A stretch of DNA of 6,422 nt from assembly GCA_902462665.1 (NCBI GenBank), contig CABQCM010000091.1, positions 1-6,422 of the forward strand. The letters are read 5' to 3'. Shown one piece after another: positions 3,812-6,422 of this stretch. Within the stretch, counting starts at the first letter, position 1; each line of letters begins with the position of its first letter. The translations under genes and the position numbers were made by a program. The stretch comes from an uncultured Oscillospiraceae bacterium. Its GTDB lineage: Bacteria > Bacillota > Clostridia > Oscillospirales > Acutalibacteraceae. Below the pieces are notes generated by a model that saw only the letters and a list, made by a program, of their open reading frames with translations, made no database searches and was not told the origin of the DNA.

Positions 3812-6422
3812 TTATTTCGCAACAGGTAAAGTATCAATTAATTTTACGGAATACTGTAAGATATACAACGCGTCAGAAGCGTCCACCGTGCCGTTTTGAT
3901 TCACATCAGCCGTGGTAAACCGATTCCCTTCCAGCGTGGTCAACCGAACGCTGTGCTGCAAGGCAATCAGCGCGTCGGAAGCGTCAATGCTCCCATCGCC
4001 GTTGATATCGCCATATTGTATCTCCAGCGCCTTTTCCGCCGCCTCCAGCTTAGCAAGGTTGGTGACCAGCTTACGCTGAACCTCACTCAATCTATTGTAA
4101 GCGTTACGAGCGTCTCTCACATCCGCTCTATTGTCCTGCGTAATCGTCTCGGGCAGCGCGTTGATTTTGGCTATGACCGCATCGGCGGCAGCCTGATCTT
4201 TACAGGCGACCAAAGCTTTTTCGGCCTCATCCAGCACCGAGAGGTTGGTCACCAGATCTTTGGATTCGGAATCCAAATTTTTATACGCATTGCGGGCCTC
4301 AACAATCGCCGTTTCATCGTCTAGCGTGATGACGGCAGGCAGAGCGTTAATTTTGGCGATTACCACATCCGCTGCTTCCTGATGCAGTCGGGTGATGGCA
4401 GCCTCAGCGGCCGTCAAACGGTCGTAATTGGTGATCTGGGCGCGCTGTTCTTCGCTCAGGCGATTGTAATCGATGCGCGCGCTGGAAACCCTTCTCTGAT
4501 CCGCCAGTGTAATCGCATCGGCCGTAGGAAGCTGATCAATGGTAGCAATAACTTCCAGCACCTTGCGTTCTTCCTCTGTCACTAAATCGTTGAGCGAGAT
4601 TTCCATCAAATAGAAGTCGCTACCATTGCACACCTCTACTTTGCAATGCACCTTGGTTTTTTCGGTCAAAGTGAAAAGCACCGGCTGCGTATCGTACCGA
4701 CCCGATGTGACATCGGTAATCGTTTTGCTGGCAAGCAGATTACCATCCTCATCCAAAACGGAGAGTATTGCTTTCTCCTCCGCTTTGTTCATCATAGTAG
4801 CATAGTTGAAGTTATAGGAATACGTTCCCGGTTCCAGCTCCTCCTCGTCGCTGCAAAGCAGGGTCGAGGGGGCGTAATCCGCACGCCAGGGAACTTTCAA
4901 GCCGCCCAACGAACCATCGGTAATTTCTTCGCGGGTGTTCTCATAACTGGTAAAGCGGAAATCCTCGGCAGTGGCAGAAATAATCTCTGCCCCCGTGGTG
5001 AGATTGGTCATGGTAACGCCGTAGACAACCAGCGGGTTGCTGTCCTTATCCAGGTGGGTACCAATCATAATCCGATATCCGTTGGACTGCACGACCGCTT
5101 CGCTTTGTGCATCGTCGGGAATGACAAAGAATCCAGAATATTCTTTGTACGGATGGTCGCCGTATCTCCCATCTTGAATGAGTTCCAGTTCATTGTATTC
5201 CTGACCAAAAACAATCGCATCGTCATCGTTTTTGCGGCCGATTGCGATTCCCTTTTCGGTAGCAGCAATAAGACGAAGTGTCAATGCGTCTTCCGGCAAA
5301 TCAACTGTATCGGTTCCCTCATAAAAGACATGGAAAACGTATTCAATCTCATCCCCTGCATGGCACAGAGGACGGCCCTGCCAATCCTGATAAGGGGTTT
5401 CCAGATAATTGACCGAATACCATCCCACGCCGTCGGGCGAGCGGAGCGCGACAACATGGTCGAATGTTTCATAGTTAATTGGAGACAGCATGTAACCGGA
5501 AGGATTGCTGGAAGCCTGGGCGGCATCCAATAGCTCCTGCTTCGACAAACTGATCAGAGTGCGGTCATTGGTCGTATCCACCAGAGAAATGCGATAGACC
5601 GTGCACCCGGCGGCAGCCGATTCCACACTCAGAGCAAAGCCGGCATCTTTGAGGGCCTGCTCAATCTCAGCATCTTCCGCCACGGTGGGCAACGTTACCG
5701 TCGCCACGGCCGTACGGTAGGTATAACCATAGATAGTATCCTTCTTCTCGGTCAGTGCCTCGTAATCGGACTGGTTTAATGACAGCGACAAACCAAACTT
5801 ACCGTTGCGGGCCGCCGCGGTCAGAAGGTTATCGCCCGACGGCGAAGGAGCCGAAAAATCCACTTCCAAACGCAACCGGTCGCCAGGACGGACAAATGGC
5901 TCGGGCGTGGCGGTAGCCTCCAACAGCTCCAGACCAAAGATAGCGCCGCCCCAGCCGCCTTTGCGGTCAACGTTGCTCAGACGGATATAGCCGGTTTCTC
6001 CGGTGATACCGAGCTTAGAAAAGTGAACCGTATAAACTGCGCGATTTTCGGCACTACTTGCACGGACACCGCCGCCGATCACGCCATAGTCGGCAATCAT
6101 CGTCCAGGGGCCATCCGGGGTCGCGGCGGCCTCGAGTACATAGTTCGCTCCCAAATCCGTTTTCACAGCCAAGTCGGTGTAATCGGACAGTTTAAACTGA
6201 TAAATCAGCTCTTGATTATTATCGCAAAATCTCTCGTTATCCAACCAGTTTTCCGCATTGGAACGATAAATATAAGGGGCGTCTGATTGCGCCGCATCGT
6301 TGACCGGAATGCGGGCCACCGACTGGTAAGAATAGTTGACAGTTACCGCATCGCTTTCAATTCCGTCATACAGCTTGCCGGAAGCCGCGTGGGTGACCCC
6401 CACAAGAGCGTCGAACCCCTCG
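3812..6422 (-). CDS. Dockerin-bearing multi-modular secreted protein, 5' end outside the window
   Basis: The 3' 869 codons of a gene are present. The frame is open to position 6422, so the GTG at 6403 is unlikely to be the start: no signal peptide follows it. Residue numbers here count from that GTG. Residues ~25-162 look like a beta-sandwich of carbohydrate-binding type (strand-rich, with VLEAAATPDGPW at 89-100 and GYIRLSNV at 138-145). Residues ~170-600 are further beta-rich segments I cannot assign. Residues 615-793 hold three helical repeats of about 62 residues. A dockerin occupies 798-856, and the protein ends in LPVAK. No catalytic domain is recognisable; any would be N-terminal, off the window. 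The protein is probably exported and attached to a scaffoldin, like its downstream neighbour, which has a nearly matching dockerin. The 272-bp gap and a separate -10 box suggest the two genes are not one strict operon. Confidence 0.85.
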   Translation of the reverse strand, partial: EGFDALVGVTHAASGKLYDGIESDAVTVNYSYQSVARIPVNDAAQSDAPYIYRSNAENWLDNERFCDNNQELIYQFKLSDYTDLAVKTDLGANYVLEAAATPDGPWTMIADYGVIGGGVRASSAENRAVYTVHFSKLGITGETGYIRLSNVDRKGGWGGAIFGLELLEATATPEPFVRPGDRLRLEVDFSAPSPSGDNLLTAAARNGKFGLSLSLNQSDYEALTEKKDTIYGYTYRTAVATVTLPTVAEDAEIEQALKDAGFALSVESAAAGCTVYRISLVDTTNDRTLISLSKQELLDAAQASSNPSGYMLSPINYETFDHVVALRSPDGVGWYSVNYLETPYQDWQGRPLCHAGDEIEYVFHVFYEGTDTVDLPEDALTLRLIAATEKGIAIGRKNDDDAIVFGQEYNELELIQDGRYGDHPYKEYSGFFVIPDDAQSEAVVQSNGYRIMIGTHLDKDSNPLVVYGVTMTNLTTGAEIISATAEDFRFTSYENTREEITDGSLGGLKVPWRADYAPSTLLCSDEEELEPGTYSYNFNYATMMNKAEEKAILSVLDEDGNLLASKTITDVTSGRYDTQPVLFTLTEKTKVHCKVEVCNGSDFYLMEISLNDLVTEEERKVLEVIATIDQLPTADAITLADQRRVSSARIDYNRLSEEQRAQITNYDRLTAAEAAITRLHQEAADVVIAKINALPAVITLDDETAIVEARNAYKNLDSESKDLVTNLSVLDEAEKALVACKDQAAADAVIAKINALPETITQDNRADVRDARNAYNRLSEVQRKLVTNLAKLEAAEKALEIQYGDINGDGSIDASDALIALQHSVRLTTLEGNRFTTADVNQNGTVDASDALYILQYSVKLIDTLPVAK
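3815..4012 (-). other. Type I dockerin of the upstream protein
   Basis: Half-repeats start at residues 798 (GDINGDGSIDASDALIALQ) and 832 (ADVNQNGTVDASDALYILQ). Ca-ligand positions 1, 3, 5, 9 and 12 are Asp/Asn; position 5 of the second loop is Asn instead of Asp. Positions 10/11 are Ala-Ser in both halves. The helices (ASDALxALQHSV and ASDALxILQYSVKL) match those of the neighbouring protein's dockerin almost exactly, which implies a shared cohesin partner. Confidence 0.9.
4025..4561 (-). repeat. Three tandem ~62-residue helical repeats ahead of the dockerin
   Basis: Copies lie at 4388-4561, 4211-4375 and 4025-4186. Each follows the pattern V-I-A-x-I-(N/D)-x-L-P, an ITL-D or ITQ-D turn, A-R-x-x-Y-x-x-L, then Q or S-K, V/I-T-N, L-x-x-A-E-K/A-A-L/I. 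The period is 62-63 residues. Heptad-like spacing of hydrophobic residues suggests three-helix units that act as a rigid spacer. Similar repeats are common in Clostridia surface and glycan-active proteins. The DNA of the copies has diverged, so this is not a recent duplication. Confidence 0.85.

Noticed and set aside
3815..4561. CRISPR-like or mobile-element repeat array
   Set aside because: Periodicity is at the protein level (62-63 residues) with diverged DNA and an intact reading frame; no spacers, terminal repeats or transposase are present.
4646..5533. Plus-strand open frame of 295 codons opposite the upstream dockerin gene
   Set aside because: It lies wholly antisense to a well-supported coding region, with no domain, signal peptide or partner genes. 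Open antisense frames arise readily from the codon use here.
6401..6403. GTG as the true start of the upstream protein
   Set aside because: The frame stays open to the window edge, no signal peptide follows the GTG, and the only purine run upstream (GAGGGG) is too far away. A 5'-truncated gene is more likely.

Overview
The window carries two large genes, both on the minus strand. Each encodes a multi-modular protein that ends in a type I dockerin, the Ca-binding plug of cellulosome-like assemblies. Purine-rich Shine-Dalgarno sites, a Gram-positive-type signal peptide, GC content near 50% and paired dockerins suggest an anaerobic Bacillota (Clostridia, Ruminococcaceae/Oscillospiraceae-like) polysaccharide degrader from gut or digester. 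The genus cannot be named from this sequence.

Layout from right to left, in the direction of transcription. Positions 6422-3812 hold the 3' part of a gene whose start lies outside the window. Its product has several beta-rich modules that may bind carbohydrate, then three ~62-residue helical repeats, then a dockerin. Positions 3811-3540 are a 272-base intergenic region. It contains small inverted repeats, a good -10 box and a ~125-nt leader that can fold so that its 5' end pairs with the Shine-Dalgarno sequence of the next gene. Positions 3539-63 encode a secreted 1158-residue protein: signal peptide, GH116-like (GBA2/DUF608-type) glycosidase, PA14-like module and dockerin. Positions 33-1 form a perfect 12-bp hairpin, probably its terminator.

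The two dockerins are nearly the same in their helices and at recognition positions 10/11 (Ala-Ser in all four half-repeats), so both proteins probably plug into the same cohesin. The likely picture is a pair of secreted, complexed glycan-active proteins, with the GH116-like enzyme under its own promoter and perhaps a leader RNA switch.

Two points deserve attention. First, the GH116-like catalytic domain keeps the expected nucleophile Glu, but the positions expected for the acid/base Asp and several glucose-contacting residues are changed, so substrate or mechanism may differ from known GH116 enzymes. Second, the leader of this gene has a three-stem layout whose closing stem covers the Shine-Dalgarno. 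No RNA genes, CRISPR arrays, insertion sequences or plus-strand genes are supported.
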